Positions 17,068 to 26,322 of a DNA stretch of 64,000 nucleotides are shown here, piece by piece. The notes beneath the pieces were generated by a model. The model did not search any database. It was not told the origin of the DNA and saw only the letters and a program-made list of their open reading frames with translations. Position 1 is the stretch's first letter, and every line of letters begins with the position of its first letter. This DNA is from Microbacterium marinum (GTDB taxonomy: Bacteria > Actinomycetota > Actinomycetes > Actinomycetales > Microbacteriaceae): the NCBI RefSeq assembly GCF_014204835.1, contig NZ_JACHMD010000001.1, positions 2,914,001 through 2,978,000 of the forward strand. Direction: 5' to 3'. The translations under genes and the position numbers were made by a program.

Positions 17068-19152
17068 CTAGCCGAGCCCGGCGACGTTCGGCGCGGGCGT
17101 GCCGTGCACGTGCTCGCCCAGGAAGCCGAACACCGTCTCGTACCAGACGACGGCGTGCTGGGGCTTGAGCACCCAGTGGTTCTCGTCGGGGAAGTACAGG
17201 AAGCGATGCACGGTGGTGCCGTCGTCCTCGCCGAAGTGCTCGTTGAGCTCCGACCACAGGCGCAGGCTCTCGCCGATCGGCACACGGTAGTCCCGGTCGC
17301 CGTGGATCACGAGCAGCGGCGTCGAGATGTCCTTCACGAATCGGTGCGGGGAGTTCTCGGTCATCCCCTCGGGGGTGAAGATCTCCTGCCAGTACGACGA
17401 GCTGTCCGTCGTCCCGGCGAACTGGTCGAGGGCCCACAGGCTCGCGTGCGTCACGATCGCGCGGAACCGGTCGGTGTGACCGGCGACCCAGTTGGCCATG
17501 TACCCGCCGAACGATCCGCCCATCGCGGCGGTCTTCGTCTCATCGATGTCGGGCCTCGCGACGACCTCGTCGGTGATCGACATCAGGTCGGTGTACGGCT
17601 TCCCACCCCAGCTGTTCCATCCGCGAGCGATGAAGTCCAGGCCGTAGCCCGTCGAGAGAGCGGGATCGGGCAGCAGCACGGCGTAGCCTCGGGCGAGCGC
17701 GAGCTGCGGACTCCACCGCCAGCTCCACGCGTTCCAGCTGTTCAGGGGACCACCGTGGATCCAGAGCAGCAAGGGAGCGGGGGATGCCGTGTCGGCTCCC
17801 TCCGGCAGCAGCAGCCAGCCGCGCACGCGCGCGCCATCCTCCGCCGTCGTCTCGACCTCGGTCATCGTCCCGGCGGGCGTCGGCGACGGGGCAGGGGTCG
17901 CGAGGACGGTGACCGTGCCGTCGATCTCGATGCGGACCGGATGCGGCGGCACCATCCACGACGAGCGGAGCGCGACGAGCGCGCCGGTGGCGCGGTCGAC
18001 GGACACGTTCGAATACGAGTGCTCGTCTGTCGTCAGCTGCTGCGGGGCCCCGCCGTCGAGCGGCACGCGGAACACGGGTCCGCGGCCGTCCTGATCAGCG
18101 GTGACGATGAGGGCGGCGTCGTCGTGGTCGAAGGCGACGCTCGTCGGCCAACGGTCCCATCCCTCGGCGAGCCGGCGCGGCGACGAGCCGTCGATGCCCG
18201 CCACCCAGAGCTCCTGGTCGGCCGGACCGGTCGGGTCGGAGAAACGCGCGCGGATGTAGGCGATCGAGCGGCCGTCGTGGCTGACCGTCGGGGCCTCGAA
18301 ATACGTCGAGCGCTCCCCGAGCAGGGTGGTGCGCTCGCCCGACGCGACGTCGATCGAGACGAGGGCGAAGCGCTCCGCCCGTCCCTGCGCGACGCGCATC
18401 GCCGCGATGAGGGTGCGACCGTCGGGGGTGAGCGCCGCACCGGCGGTGTCGGCCGTGCGACCGGGCGCCGGCGTCAGGTCGCGCGGACGCGGAAGGGAGG
18501 CGGGGTAGGGGGTCGTGGCATCCGGTTCCGCGTCGGCGATGTCGGATGCCGCGAGCGATGAGATCGTGTCGCTGAGGGCGCCGGTGTCGAGGGCGAACAG
18601 GTGCGGTTCGGCGGGACCGAGGTCGTGGTCCCAGTAGCGCACCGGGTACGTGGTGTGGAGGATGGCGGACAGCTTGCGCTTCTTCCGCTCGGCGCGCAGC
18701 TTCGCGTCGGATTCGATCGAGTCGGCGGAGGGCAGCAGGTCGGCTGAGAGCACGACGACGGATGCCGCGTCGGCGACGGCCGCGATGGCCGAGACGCCGC
18801 CCGCGAGGCGGGTGATGGCGCGGGCTTCCCCGCCGCCGGCGGGGAGCAGCCACAGCTGGGCGGCATCCTCATCACCGTCGCCGTCGGCGTCGGGTCGGGC
18901 GCTCACGAAGAGGAGGTCGCCGGCCGCCGTGAAGGCGGCGCCTGCCTCGCCCTTGGCGGAGCGGGTGAGCCGACGCGCGGTGCCGCCGGCGGTCGTAGGG
19001 ATCTCCCACAGCGCCCGGTCGTAGCCGGTCTTGTCCTTGTTGAGGGTCGCCACCGTCAGGACGGCACGGGTGCCGTCGGGCGCGAGGACCACCGCGTCGA
19101 CGCGGGGCAGGGCGATGTAGTCGTCAAGGGAGGAGAACGGAGTCTGCGCCAT
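17068..19152 (-). CDS. S9-family serine peptidase (acylaminoacyl-peptidase/DPP-like)
   Basis: The 694-aa protein has an N-terminal beta-propeller (about 1-420, with WD-like repeats such as ALTPDGRTLIAA and VSHDGRSIAYIRARF). The C-terminal alpha/beta-hydrolase domain has the nucleophile motif GGSFGGYMANW, acid in HGDRDYRVPIGES and His in ENHWVLKP. No signal peptide is visible, so it is probably cytosolic and acts on oligopeptides. It is a single gene, convergent with coaBC. Confidence 0.92.
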   Translation of the reverse strand: MAQTPFSSLDDYIALPRVDAVVLAPDGTRAVLTVATLNKDKTGYDRALWEIPTTAGGTARRLTRSAKGEAGAAFTAAGDLLFVSARPDADGDGDEDAAQLWLLPAGGGEARAITRLAGGVSAIAAVADAASVVVLSADLLPSADSIESDAKLRAERKKRKLSAILHTTYPVRYWDHDLGPAEPHLFALDTGALSDTISSLAASDIADAEPDATTPYPASLPRPRDLTPAPGRTADTAGAALTPDGRTLIAAMRVAQGRAERFALVSIDVASGERTTLLGERSTYFEAPTVSHDGRSIAYIRARFSDPTGPADQELWVAGIDGSSPRRLAEGWDRWPTSVAFDHDDAALIVTADQDGRGPVFRVPLDGGAPQQLTTDEHSYSNVSVDRATGALVALRSSWMVPPHPVRIEIDGTVTVLATPAPSPTPAGTMTEVETTAEDGARVRGWLLLPEGADTASPAPLLLWIHGGPLNSWNAWSWRWSPQLALARGYAVLLPDPALSTGYGLDFIARGWNSWGGKPYTDLMSITDEVVARPDIDETKTAAMGGSFGGYMANWVAGHTDRFRAIVTHASLWALDQFAGTTDSSSYWQEIFTPEGMTENSPHRFVKDISTPLLVIHGDRDYRVPIGESLRLWSELNEHFGEDDGTTVHRFLYFPDENHWVLKPQHAVVWYETVFGFLGEHVHGTPAPNVAGLG

Positions 19153-19185
19153 GCCTCCACGCTAACCCGGGCGCGCGCGGGCGGC

Positions 19186-19310
19186 TCAGGCGAGCAGGTC
19201 GGCCGTGGTCACGACGGTCGCGATCCCTCCGTGCAGATTGGTGGCGGCGATGGATGCCAGGGTCGCGGCGGGAACGCGGATGCCGACGGGGCCGGTCACG
19301 CAGGGGTGCG
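19186..19310 (-). pseudogene. Possible remnant reading frame, unidentified
   Basis: The minus strand reads VTGPVGIRVPAATLASIAATN then LHGGIATVVTTADLLA and stops at TGA. This looks like the end of a folded protein with a normal coding pattern. Upstream the coding-like signal moves to another frame (DRITAATDLADTLDTDAAP), suggesting a frameshifted remnant. No start codon is credible because it runs into the recQ leader on the other strand. I do not recognise the family. Confidence 0.25.
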
Positions 19311-19363
19311 GCATCCGTGTCAAGGGTGTCGGCCAGGTCCGTGGCGGCGGTGATCCTGTCGTG

Positions 19364-19510
19364 ATGAGTGATCGAGACGCTGACCGCACGGATGCCGCGC
19401 CGGAGAACGCCCTGGAGGGCGCCGACTTCACCGACGAGATGGAGGACGGTGAGGTCGAAGCCGACGGGACGAGTGGCGCGACCGGCGGGGGTCGGGTGGC
19501 CGACGCGTGA
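19364..19510 (+). CDS. Small acidic protein translationally coupled to recQ
   Basis: The 48-aa frame starts at the ATG at 19364 and is rich in Asp/Glu and Gly: MSDRDADRTDAAPENALEGA, continuing to GGGRVADA. Its stop overlaps the recQ GTG start as GTGA (19507-19510), the usual sign of translational coupling. It has no motif, span or cysteine and is likely disordered. It may be a genuine micropeptide or just a leader frame that drives recQ translation. Confidence 0.5.
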   Translation: MSDRDADRTDAAPENALEGADFTDEMEDGEVEADGTSGATGGGRVADA

Positions 19511-21126
19511 GCGCCGTCGAACAGGTCGCGCGAGAGCGCTTCGGCTGGTCGGAGCTCCGTCCCGAGCAGGTGACGGCGGTGGAGGGTCTCGTGGAAGGCC
19601 GCGACGCCCTCGTGGTGTGGGCGACCGGGTCGGGTAAGTCCGCGGTCTACCAGGTGGCCGGCGCGATGCGCGGCGGGGTCACCGTCGTGGTGTCGCCGCT
19701 GATCGCGCTGCAGGAGGATCAGCTGACGCGGCTGAAGGACGCGCCCGATGCACCGGGTGCGGTGGCGATGAACTCCGCGCGCAGCGCGCGTGCCCGGGAG
19801 GCGGGGTGGGATCGGCTCCGCTCCGGCGAGGCGGGCTACGTGCTGCTGGCGCCGGAACAGCTCGCTCGCGACGAGGTGGTCGAAGCCCTCGCGACCCTCG
19901 AGGTTTCGCTGTTCGTCGTCGACGAGGCTCATTGCATCGCCTCGTGGGGGCACGACTTCCGGCCCGACTACCTCGGTCTCGGAGCCGTCGCCGAACGCCT
20001 CGGTCGCCCGCCGATCGTCGCGCTGACTGCAACGGCGTCGACGCCGGTTCGGGAGGAGATCGTCGAGCGACTCGGACTGCGCGGTCCCGCGCTCCTTTTG
20101 GGGGACGTGGACCGGCCCGGCATCCGTCTCGACGTCCGCCGCCATTCGGAGGATCGGGAGAAGCGGGACGCCGTGATCGCCGACGTCGCTTCGTTGACCG
20201 GACCGGGGCTCCTCTACGTCGCCACGCGGCGAGCGGCCGAAGAGTACGCGGACGCGCTGGCCGAGAAGGGTCTGCGCAGCCGCGCCTACCACGCCGGCCT
20301 CCGCGCCGCGGAGCGCAGGGAGGTGCACGAATCGTTCCTCGACGATTCCCTCGACGTGGTCGTCGCGACCTCGGCGTTCGGGATGGGTATCGACAAGGAG
20401 AACGTGAGGTTCGTCGTCCACGCCGACATCCCCGAGTCGGTCGACGCGTATTACCAGGAGCTCGGTCGGGCGGGACGGGACGGCGAGCCGGCACAGGCGA
20501 CCCTGCACTACCGGGAGGAAGACCTGGCCCTGCGCCGCTACTTCGCGACGAAGAATCCCGACGGGCACGAACTGCGCGCGCTCGTGGAGGCGCTGCGGTC
20601 CGGCATCCGTCGGAAGGCGGAGTTGGCGAGTGCCGCGCAGCTGTCGCCCCGACGGGTGTCGGCCTTGCTGTCGCTTCTCGTCGACACCGGCTCGGTCCGG
20701 CTCGATCGCACCGGAGCTGCGCTTCGCAGCAATGTTCAGACGCGTACGGCCGTGGCGGCGGCTCTCGAGCGCGTCGAGGCGCGCGAGCGCATCGACCGGT
20801 CGCGGATCGATGCGATGCGCGAGTACGCCGAAACCCGTCGGTGTCGTCGGCAGGTGCTGCTCGGCTACTTCGGTCAGGACCTCGCCGAGCCCTGCGGTGC
20901 GTGCGACACCTGCGCGAGCGGGTCGGCTTTCACCTTCGGTGAGTCGGATGCCGCGTCGTCGCCCGGCTTCCGGGTGGACGACAAGGTGGAGCACCGCGAG
21001 TGGGGTCTCGGGACGGTCGTCGCCGTCGAGGATGACCGGTTGCGCGTCTTCTTCGACAGCGAGGGTTACAAGCTGCTGTCACAGGAGATCGTCGAGCAGG
21101 AGGAGTTGCTGCGAGCGGTCGCGTGA
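19507..21126 (+). CDS. recQ: RecQ-type ATP-dependent DNA helicase
   Basis: This superfamily-2 3'-5' helicase of 539 aa has Walker A WATGSGKSAVYQ (about 38-49), the DEAH box at 139-142, SWGHDFRPDY, motif VI ELGRAGRDGEP and a RecQ zinc-binding domain with C...EPCGACDTC near residues 445-475. The C-terminal tail FRVDDKVEHREWGLGTVVAVEDD resembles a DUF3553/KOW-like module instead of the HRDC domain of E. coli RecQ. The start is the GTG at 19507, overlapping the stop of the acidic small protein. Confidence 0.93.
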   Translation: MSAVEQVARERFGWSELRPEQVTAVEGLVEGRDALVVWATGSGKSAVYQVAGAMRGGVTVVVSPLIALQEDQLTRLKDAPDAPGAVAMNSARSARAREAGWDRLRSGEAGYVLLAPEQLARDEVVEALATLEVSLFVVDEAHCIASWGHDFRPDYLGLGAVAERLGRPPIVALTATASTPVREEIVERLGLRGPALLLGDVDRPGIRLDVRRHSEDREKRDAVIADVASLTGPGLLYVATRRAAEEYADALAEKGLRSRAYHAGLRAAERREVHESFLDDSLDVVVATSAFGMGIDKENVRFVVHADIPESVDAYYQELGRAGRDGEPAQATLHYREEDLALRRYFATKNPDGHELRALVEALRSGIRRKAELASAAQLSPRRVSALLSLLVDTGSVRLDRTGAALRSNVQTRTAVAAALERVEARERIDRSRIDAMREYAETRRCRRQVLLGYFGQDLAEPCGACDTCASGSAFTFGESDAASSPGFRVDDKVEHREWGLGTVVAVEDDRLRVFFDSEGYKLLSQEIVEQEELLRAVA

Positions 21127-21210
21127 TCGTGAGGGTTTTCTCATCTGATCTGGTCTTCAGGAGGCGGAAACGCGGGTCGGAATGTCGGAGGCCCTCACCA
21201 GAATGGGGGT

Positions 21211-22536
21211 ATGACCAGCACGGCGGAGACTCCCGGATCGGACGCGTTCCTCGCGTCTTTGGCCGGGTTCGTGCATGAGGTCGAGTCCGCCGGGCGGCAG
21301 GCCGCAGCGGCCCAGATCCGTGAACTTCGGGTTCTCGCTGCGGCGGGCCGGCTCGCGGAGACGCAGTCGGCCGGGTCGCCGGGTCGGGTGAGGGAGCACG
21401 ACATGATCTTCCGGTCGATCGCGGCGGAACTCGGCGGGGTCATGCGGGTCGCGGACCGGACCGTGCAGCGCCGGATCAGCGAGGCACGGGTCATTGTGGA
21501 GGACTTCCCGGGCGCTCTGGCCGCGTGGGAAACCGGGGCGATCACGCGCGGCCACGTGCTCGTGATCGTCGAGACCGGTTCCGTGGTTCCGCCGGAGCTG
21601 CGGGCCGAGTTCGAGACGGCGGCGATCGTCCGGTGTGAGCGGGATACGCCGAACCGGGTGCGCTCGGAGCTTGAGATCCTCGCGCAGCGGATGCACCCGC
21701 GGTCGTTCACCGAACGCCACGAGGAAGCAGCCGCGGGGCGCTGTGTGCGGGTGGTTCCTGGGCGGGATGGGATGTCCGATCTCGTCGCGACGCTTCCGAC
21801 GGCGATCGTCGAAGGGGTGCACGACCGGCTCACGCAGATGGCGCGGGCGATCATCGACACCCGCGGCGAGCGGGCGGATGCCGCAGCGGATGCTGACGTC
21901 ATCGGCACCGACACGCGTTCCACCGACCAGGTCCGTGCGGACGTGTTCGCCGACCTGCTCCTCGCGGGCACGCCCGCCCTCGACGACACCCGCGACACGA
22001 CCGCAGGTCCGCTCGGCGCGATCCGCGCCCGCGTCCAGGTCGTCATCCCCGCCCTGGCGCTCGCGGGTGCGGACGAAGCGTGCGATCTCGTCGGGCGCTC
22101 CCCCATCGACCCCGCGACCGCACGGCTCTTGGCCGGGTCGACGCCCACGTGGGAGAGGCTCGTCACCGACCCGATCACCGGCACCGTGCTCGCCGTCGAC
22201 TCCTACCGAGTCCCGTCCGCGATGCGCCGATACCTGCAAGCCCGAGACCAGCACTGCCGATTCCCCGGATGCCGCACCGCGGCGATCCGCTGCGAAGTCG
22301 ACCACAACCACGACGCGGCGCTCGGCGGCGCGACGAAGACATCGAACCTCGCCCATCTCTGCCAACGGCATCACTCGATGAAGCAGTTCACCGCCTGGAG
22401 GGTCCGACAACAGTCGGGTGGCGTCCTGGAATGGACCTCACCCCTCGGCAGGACCTACCGAGAAGACGCACCGCAACCGGCCGTCGCCTTCACCCCTGCC
22501 GCACCCCCGCACGACACCGGCCGAGCACCCTTCTGA
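21211..22536 (+). CDS. DUF222/HNH endonuclease-like protein (13E12 repeat family)
   Basis: The 441-aa protein has an N-terminal helical DUF222 domain (about 15-300) followed by a C-terminal HNH domain near residues 345-395. The latter reads RDQHCRFPGCRTAAIRCEVDHNHD then NLAHLCQRHHSMKQF, with paired zinc cysteines C...C and the H-N-H residues. Such genes are multicopy in many actinobacteria and are related to the mycobacterial REP13E12 elements. Target and role are not established. The HNH core looks intact. Confidence 0.88.
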   Translation: MTSTAETPGSDAFLASLAGFVHEVESAGRQAAAAQIRELRVLAAAGRLAETQSAGSPGRVREHDMIFRSIAAELGGVMRVADRTVQRRISEARVIVEDFPGALAAWETGAITRGHVLVIVETGSVVPPELRAEFETAAIVRCERDTPNRVRSELEILAQRMHPRSFTERHEEAAAGRCVRVVPGRDGMSDLVATLPTAIVEGVHDRLTQMARAIIDTRGERADAAADADVIGTDTRSTDQVRADVFADLLLAGTPALDDTRDTTAGPLGAIRARVQVVIPALALAGADEACDLVGRSPIDPATARLLAGSTPTWERLVTDPITGTVLAVDSYRVPSAMRRYLQARDQHCRFPGCRTAAIRCEVDHNHDAALGGATKTSNLAHLCQRHHSMKQFTAWRVRQQSGGVLEWTSPLGRTYREDAPQPAVAFTPAAPPHDTGRAPF

Positions 22537-22630
22537 TCCCGCTGCCGCGCTCTTCACGCGCTCGCGCAGGCGGAGCGATGCGCCTCGACGCGACGTCGGA
22601 CCGCCCCTCGACCCTGCGACAATGCCTCCC

Positions 22631-23311
22631 ATGGGAATCTCCGCGACCGTCGTGAACGTGTTCTGCGACGCCGAGGGGAACCACGGCAATCCCCTCGGGA
22701 TCATCTGGGCATCGGCATCCACGCGCCGGCAGGAGCAGCAGATCGCCGCCGATCTCGGCTTCAGCGAAACCGTCTTCATCGACGACGTCGACGCACATGA
22801 GGTCCGGGCGCGCATCTTCACGCCGACGACCGAGCTGCCGTTCGCCGGTCACCCCACGGTCGGGCTCGCCTCTTGGCTGCGCTCCGCCGGTGACGACATC
22901 ACCTCCGTGATCGTGCCCGCCGGCGTTGCGCGCGTGCGCCCGGACGGTGATCGCGTCTTCGTCAATGCCATGGTCGACTGGGCGCCGGCCTTCGAGCTCG
23001 AGCAGCTCGACTCACCCGCCGACGTGGATGCCGTCGACCCCGACGCCTACGCCTTCGGCGCGCACTACGTCTGGGCGTGGTCCTCCCCCGACCGAGGGCG
23101 CATCCGCTCGAGGATGTTCGCACCGGCTCTCGGCATCCGAGAGGACGAAGCGACCGGCGCCGCCGCGATCCGACTGACCGCGGCCCTCGGCGCCGACCTC
23201 GACATCCGGCAGGGCACCGGATCGCAGATCTTCACCCACCGGCGCTACCTCGGCCAACAGGTCGAGGTCGGCGGACGGATCGCCCGCGAACGGACCGTCG
23301 CCGTCCACTGA
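22631..23311 (+). CDS. PhzF-family isomerase-like protein
   Basis: The 226-aa product starts MGISATVVNVFCDAEGNHGN (ATG at 22631; an alternative ATG is at 22622). The family blocks GNPLGII, SETVFIDD, RIFTPTTELPFAGHPTVG and EDEATGAAAIRL are present. It is shorter than typical PhzF (~280 aa), missing part of the middle. PhzF-like proteins isomerise or epimerise small carboxylates, but most paralogues have unknown substrates. Confidence 0.82.
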   Translation: MGISATVVNVFCDAEGNHGNPLGIIWASASTRRQEQQIAADLGFSETVFIDDVDAHEVRARIFTPTTELPFAGHPTVGLASWLRSAGDDITSVIVPAGVARVRPDGDRVFVNAMVDWAPAFELEQLDSPADVDAVDPDAYAFGAHYVWAWSSPDRGRIRSRMFAPALGIREDEATGAAAIRLTAALGADLDIRQGTGSQIFTHRRYLGQQVEVGGRIARERTVAVH

Positions 23312-23321
23312 CCTCGCTGAG

Positions 23322-24212
23322 TCAGACCTCGATGCCGACGGCGGCCGAGCACCGTGCGAGCTCGTCCGCGGAAAGCTCGAGATCGGCGGCCTTCGCCGAG
23401 TCTGTGATGGATGCCGCGCGGCTCGCGCCCGGGATGGGGATCACGGTGTCGCTCAGCGAGAGCTCCCACGCCAGCACCACCTGCTGAGGGCTGACACCGT
23501 GCGCCTCGCCGATCTCCGCGAACGCGGCGAAACGAGAGCCGACGGCGCGCGCACCGCCACCGGTCCCGCCGAGCGGACTCCACGGGAGGAAGGCGATCCC
23601 ACGCTTCGCGCAGTACCGCAGTTCGTCGAAGCTGCCCGGATGCCGCGGCGAGAACTCGTTCTGCACGCTCGTGAGGTTCCCCTCGCCGAGCACCTGCTCG
23701 GCGATCTCGATCTCCTCGACGCTCGCGTTCGAGATGCCGACGGCGCGGATCTTGCCCTCCTGCTGCAGCGTCTTCAGGTTCTCCATGACCTCGCCGTAGA
23801 CCATCCAGCGGTCGGGGCGGTGGTACTGGTACAGGTCGATCACGTCGACCTGCAGGTTGCGGAGCGACTTCTCCACCGCCGACCGCAGGTAGGCGATCGA
23901 CCCGTCACGGCCCCACTGCTCGCCCTCGGACCGCGTGATGCCGCCCTTGGTGGCCACGGTGATCGACGAGCGGTCACCGCCCCACCCGCCGAGCGCGTCG
24001 GCCACGATCTTCTCGTTGTGGCCCATCGTGTCCCAGCTCGGGGCGTAGATGTCGGCCGTGTCGACGAGCGTCACGCCGGCATCGAGAGCAGCCCGGACGG
24101 TCGCGACGGCATCCTCGTGCGACGGGTAGGTCTTGTCGTTGTTCATCGACACCGGCATGGCGCCGAGTCCGATGGCCGAGACAGTGAACGGTCCGAGCGT
24201 GCGCTGCTTCAT
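23322..24212 (-). CDS. Aldo/keto reductase
   Basis: The 296-aa protein starts at MKQRTLGPFTVSAIGLGAM (ATG at 24212). Catalytic Asp/Tyr/Lys/His appear in order: LVDTADIYAP (Asp and Tyr), VATKGG (Lys) and DLYQYHRPD (His). The C-terminal nucleotide segment is VIPIPGASRAASI. It is an NADPH-dependent carbonyl reductase of the TIM-barrel type. It is downstream of the acyl-CoA ligase gene on the same strand with about 80 bp between them. Confidence 0.92.
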   Translation of the reverse strand: MKQRTLGPFTVSAIGLGAMPVSMNNDKTYPSHEDAVATVRAALDAGVTLVDTADIYAPSWDTMGHNEKIVADALGGWGGDRSSITVATKGGITRSEGEQWGRDGSIAYLRSAVEKSLRNLQVDVIDLYQYHRPDRWMVYGEVMENLKTLQQEGKIRAVGISNASVEEIEIAEQVLGEGNLTSVQNEFSPRHPGSFDELRYCAKRGIAFLPWSPLGGTGGGARAVGSRFAAFAEIGEAHGVSPQQVVLAWELSLSDTVIPIPGASRAASITDSAKAADLELSADELARCSAAVGIEV

Positions 24213-24294
24213 GGGTCTCCTTCGACGGTGGCGTGTCGTATCGGCATCCAGCCTGCCAGCACTGGGCCGACCCTCCTCCGGGCTTGACAGCCGC

Positions 24295-26010
24295 TCAGCG
24301 CACCGTGAGCCGTTCACGCACCTGACGGCGCAGCACCTTGCCGATCTGAGATCGAGGCAGATCGTCCACCTGGACGACCCGCTTGGGCACCTTGTACGCG
24401 GCGAGGTGCGTGCGCGCGAAGTCCTTGAGGCCGGCGGCGTCGAACACCGCGTTCTGCTTCACCACGACCGCGGCGACCACGTCCTCGCCGCCCGAGGGTC
24501 GGGTCACGCCGACGACGGCGGCCGCCTCCACATCGGGGTGCAGCGCCAGCACCTGCTCGACCTCGCTGGGGCTCACGTTGAAGCCTCCGGTGATGATGAG
24601 CTCCTTGACCCGGTCGACGACCGTGACGAAACCGTCCTCCGACACGGTCACGATGTCGCCGGTGCGCAGCCATCCATCCTCGAGGAGCACCGCGGAGGTC
24701 TCCTCGGGGCGGCGCCAGTACCCCTGGAACACCTGCGGACCGCGCACGAGCAGCTCTCCGGCCTCACCGAGGTCGCGGTCGACGGCAGGGTCGTCGGGGT
24801 CGACCACCCGGATCTCGGTGCTCGGGAACGGCACGCCCACCGTGCCCGGCCGGCGGGTGGGGCCGATCGGGTTCCCGAGCGCGACCGGCGACGTCTCGGT
24901 CATGCCGTACCCCTCCACGAGCAGGCCGCCGGTCGCTTCCTCCCACCGGGTCACCGTCGGGATCGGCAGGCTCATCGCACCCGAGATGGCGAACCGGATG
25001 CTCGAGAGGTCGACATCCTTGCGGCTGCTCGCCCGTGACAGCGCGTCGTAGATCGGCGGAACACCCGGGAGGAAGGTGGGCGGCGACTTCTTGAGGGCCC
25101 CGACCACCAGGTCGACATCGAACTTCGGGAAGAGGACGATGCGCGCACCGATCGACACGGCGAAGGTGAGGCAGAGCGTCAGTCCGTACGCGTGGAACAT
25201 CGGCAGGACGGCATAGAAGGTCTCCTCCCCTTCACGCAGACCCGGTACCCACGCACGTCCCTGCGCGGCGTTGGAGCGCAGGTTGCGGTGCGAGAGGATG
25301 GCCGCCTTCGGCACTCCCGTCGTCCCGCTGGTCAGCTGCAGCAGCGCGGTGTCGTCGAGCGCGGGCGCCGGCCACTTGCGTGGGAGGCGGCGCGCGGCGG
25401 CGAACTGATCCCAGCGGATGATGCCCTTGGCCGTCGGCTTCTCGGTCATCGCGTCGCGCCGTTCCCGCACCGCGGGCACCGGCAGACGCAACGCGAGGCG
25501 CTTGCCCCACGGCAGCGCGTCGGTCATGCGCACCGAGACGATCGCCGACGGTGCGACGTCCTTCGGGAACTCGGCGACGAGGTCGGCGACCTTGTCCCAG
25601 ACGATCGCGACGACGGCCTCGTGCACCTCGAACTGGTGACGCAGCTCGCGTGCCGTGTACGTGGGGTTGTGCTCGACGACGATCGCGCCGATCCGCAGCG
25701 CCGCGTAGAACGCCACCACGTGCTGCGGGCAGTTCGGCAGCACCAGGGCGACGCGGTCCCCCTTCTCCACCCCCAGTTTTCGCAGGGCGTTCGCTGCGCG
25801 GGACACCTGCTCACCCAGTTCCGCATACGACGTCTCGGCTCCGAAGAACTCGAGCGCCGTCTTCGATCCGTAGCGGGAGACGGCGTTCTCGAGCAGGGCG
25901 ACGAGCGTTTCGTCGACGGGATCGATGTCGTGGGGGACGCCAGCGGCGTACGCGTGCAGCCAGGGACGACCCTGCAGAGCGGATGCCGTGGTGTCGGCGG
26001 ATTCAGGCAC
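24295..26010 (-). CDS. fadD: Long-chain fatty-acid-CoA ligase (AMP-forming)
   Basis: The enzyme activates fatty acids via acyl-adenylate. The AMP-binding signature LLQLTSGTTGVPKAAILSH lies near residue 210. VEGYGMTETSPV and DGWLRTGDIVTVSEDGFV follow, and the C-terminal Lys is in RSQIGKVLRRQ. The start is the GTG at 26010, giving MPESADTTAS, because AAGGAGA lies 6 bp upstream. An in-frame GTG at 26031 overlaps that ribosome site. The predicted length is 571 aa. Gene symbol is by family. Confidence 0.92.
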   Translation of the reverse strand: MPESADTTASALQGRPWLHAYAAGVPHDIDPVDETLVALLENAVSRYGSKTALEFFGAETSYAELGEQVSRAANALRKLGVEKGDRVALVLPNCPQHVVAFYAALRIGAIVVEHNPTYTARELRHQFEVHEAVVAIVWDKVADLVAEFPKDVAPSAIVSVRMTDALPWGKRLALRLPVPAVRERRDAMTEKPTAKGIIRWDQFAAARRLPRKWPAPALDDTALLQLTSGTTGVPKAAILSHRNLRSNAAQGRAWVPGLREGEETFYAVLPMFHAYGLTLCLTFAVSIGARIVLFPKFDVDLVVGALKKSPPTFLPGVPPIYDALSRASSRKDVDLSSIRFAISGAMSLPIPTVTRWEEATGGLLVEGYGMTETSPVALGNPIGPTRRPGTVGVPFPSTEIRVVDPDDPAVDRDLGEAGELLVRGPQVFQGYWRRPEETSAVLLEDGWLRTGDIVTVSEDGFVTVVDRVKELIITGGFNVSPSEVEQVLALHPDVEAAAVVGVTRPSGGEDVVAAVVVKQNAVFDAAGLKDFARTHLAAYKVPKRVVQVDDLPRSQIGKVLRRQVRERLTVR

Positions 26011-26148
26011 GGGATCTCCTTCGTCGGTCACGCCAGAGTAGGGCGCGGCGCCTCTGGATCTGCTGGGGTTGACGGCGCCGCCGGAACCCCTCGATGGGCG
26101 CTCAGCGGGCGCCGATCGGGAACATTACAAATTCATAACGGGAATTCC

Positions 26149-26177
26149 TTGTCACCGTTACCTCGTCGTTATACAGT
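26149..26177 (+). promoter_or_regulatory. Strong promoter in the 26-kb intergenic region
   Basis: TTGTCA (26149-26154) and TACAGT (26172-26177) are separated by 17 bp in the most A/T-rich stretch nearby. No gene follows on this strand; instead a structured stretch and a terminator hairpin follow within 110 bp, which suggests a noncoding transcript. Confidence 0.55.
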
Positions 26178-26183
26178 CGTCAG

Positions 26184-26283
26184 CACGGTAGTTGTTTTGC
26201 TGTGGCAGCTACCGACATGTGATTGCAGGACACTCTTGGTGCAAGGGACAAGGGCCGGTCGGATGCCTCTCCGACCGGCCCTT
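26184..26283 (+). ncRNA. Candidate ~100-nt small RNA
   Basis: From the predicted start near 26184 the transcript would open with a 9-bp hairpin (26186-26194 with 26206-26214, one G-U pair, 11-nt loop). About 35 nt of weakly structured sequence follow, including a small CTTG-GTG-CAAG hairpin. It ends in a 13-bp terminator stem (26250-26283). There is no reading frame of useful length. It lies between fadD (minus) and the 3' end of the DUF2207 gene. The known RNA families I considered (6C, tmRNA, riboswitch classes) do not fit. Confidence 0.45.
26250..26283 (+). terminator. Terminator hairpin
   Basis: A perfect 13-bp stem (26250-26262 with 26271-26283) has an 8-nt loop and is followed by CTTACTCTGT, a weak T-containing tail. 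It could terminate the candidate small RNA on the plus strand and the DUF2207 transcript on the minus strand. Confidence 0.7.
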
Positions 26284-26322
26284 ACTCTGTCCGGGACGCC
26301 CGTGCCAGGCGAAGGCCGCGGG

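Noticed and set aside
15730..17437. Upstream 570-codon extension of the NRDE frame on the minus strand
   Set aside because: It is antisense to coaBC. The NRDE family requires the Cys directly after the start Met, which fits the GTG at 15724.
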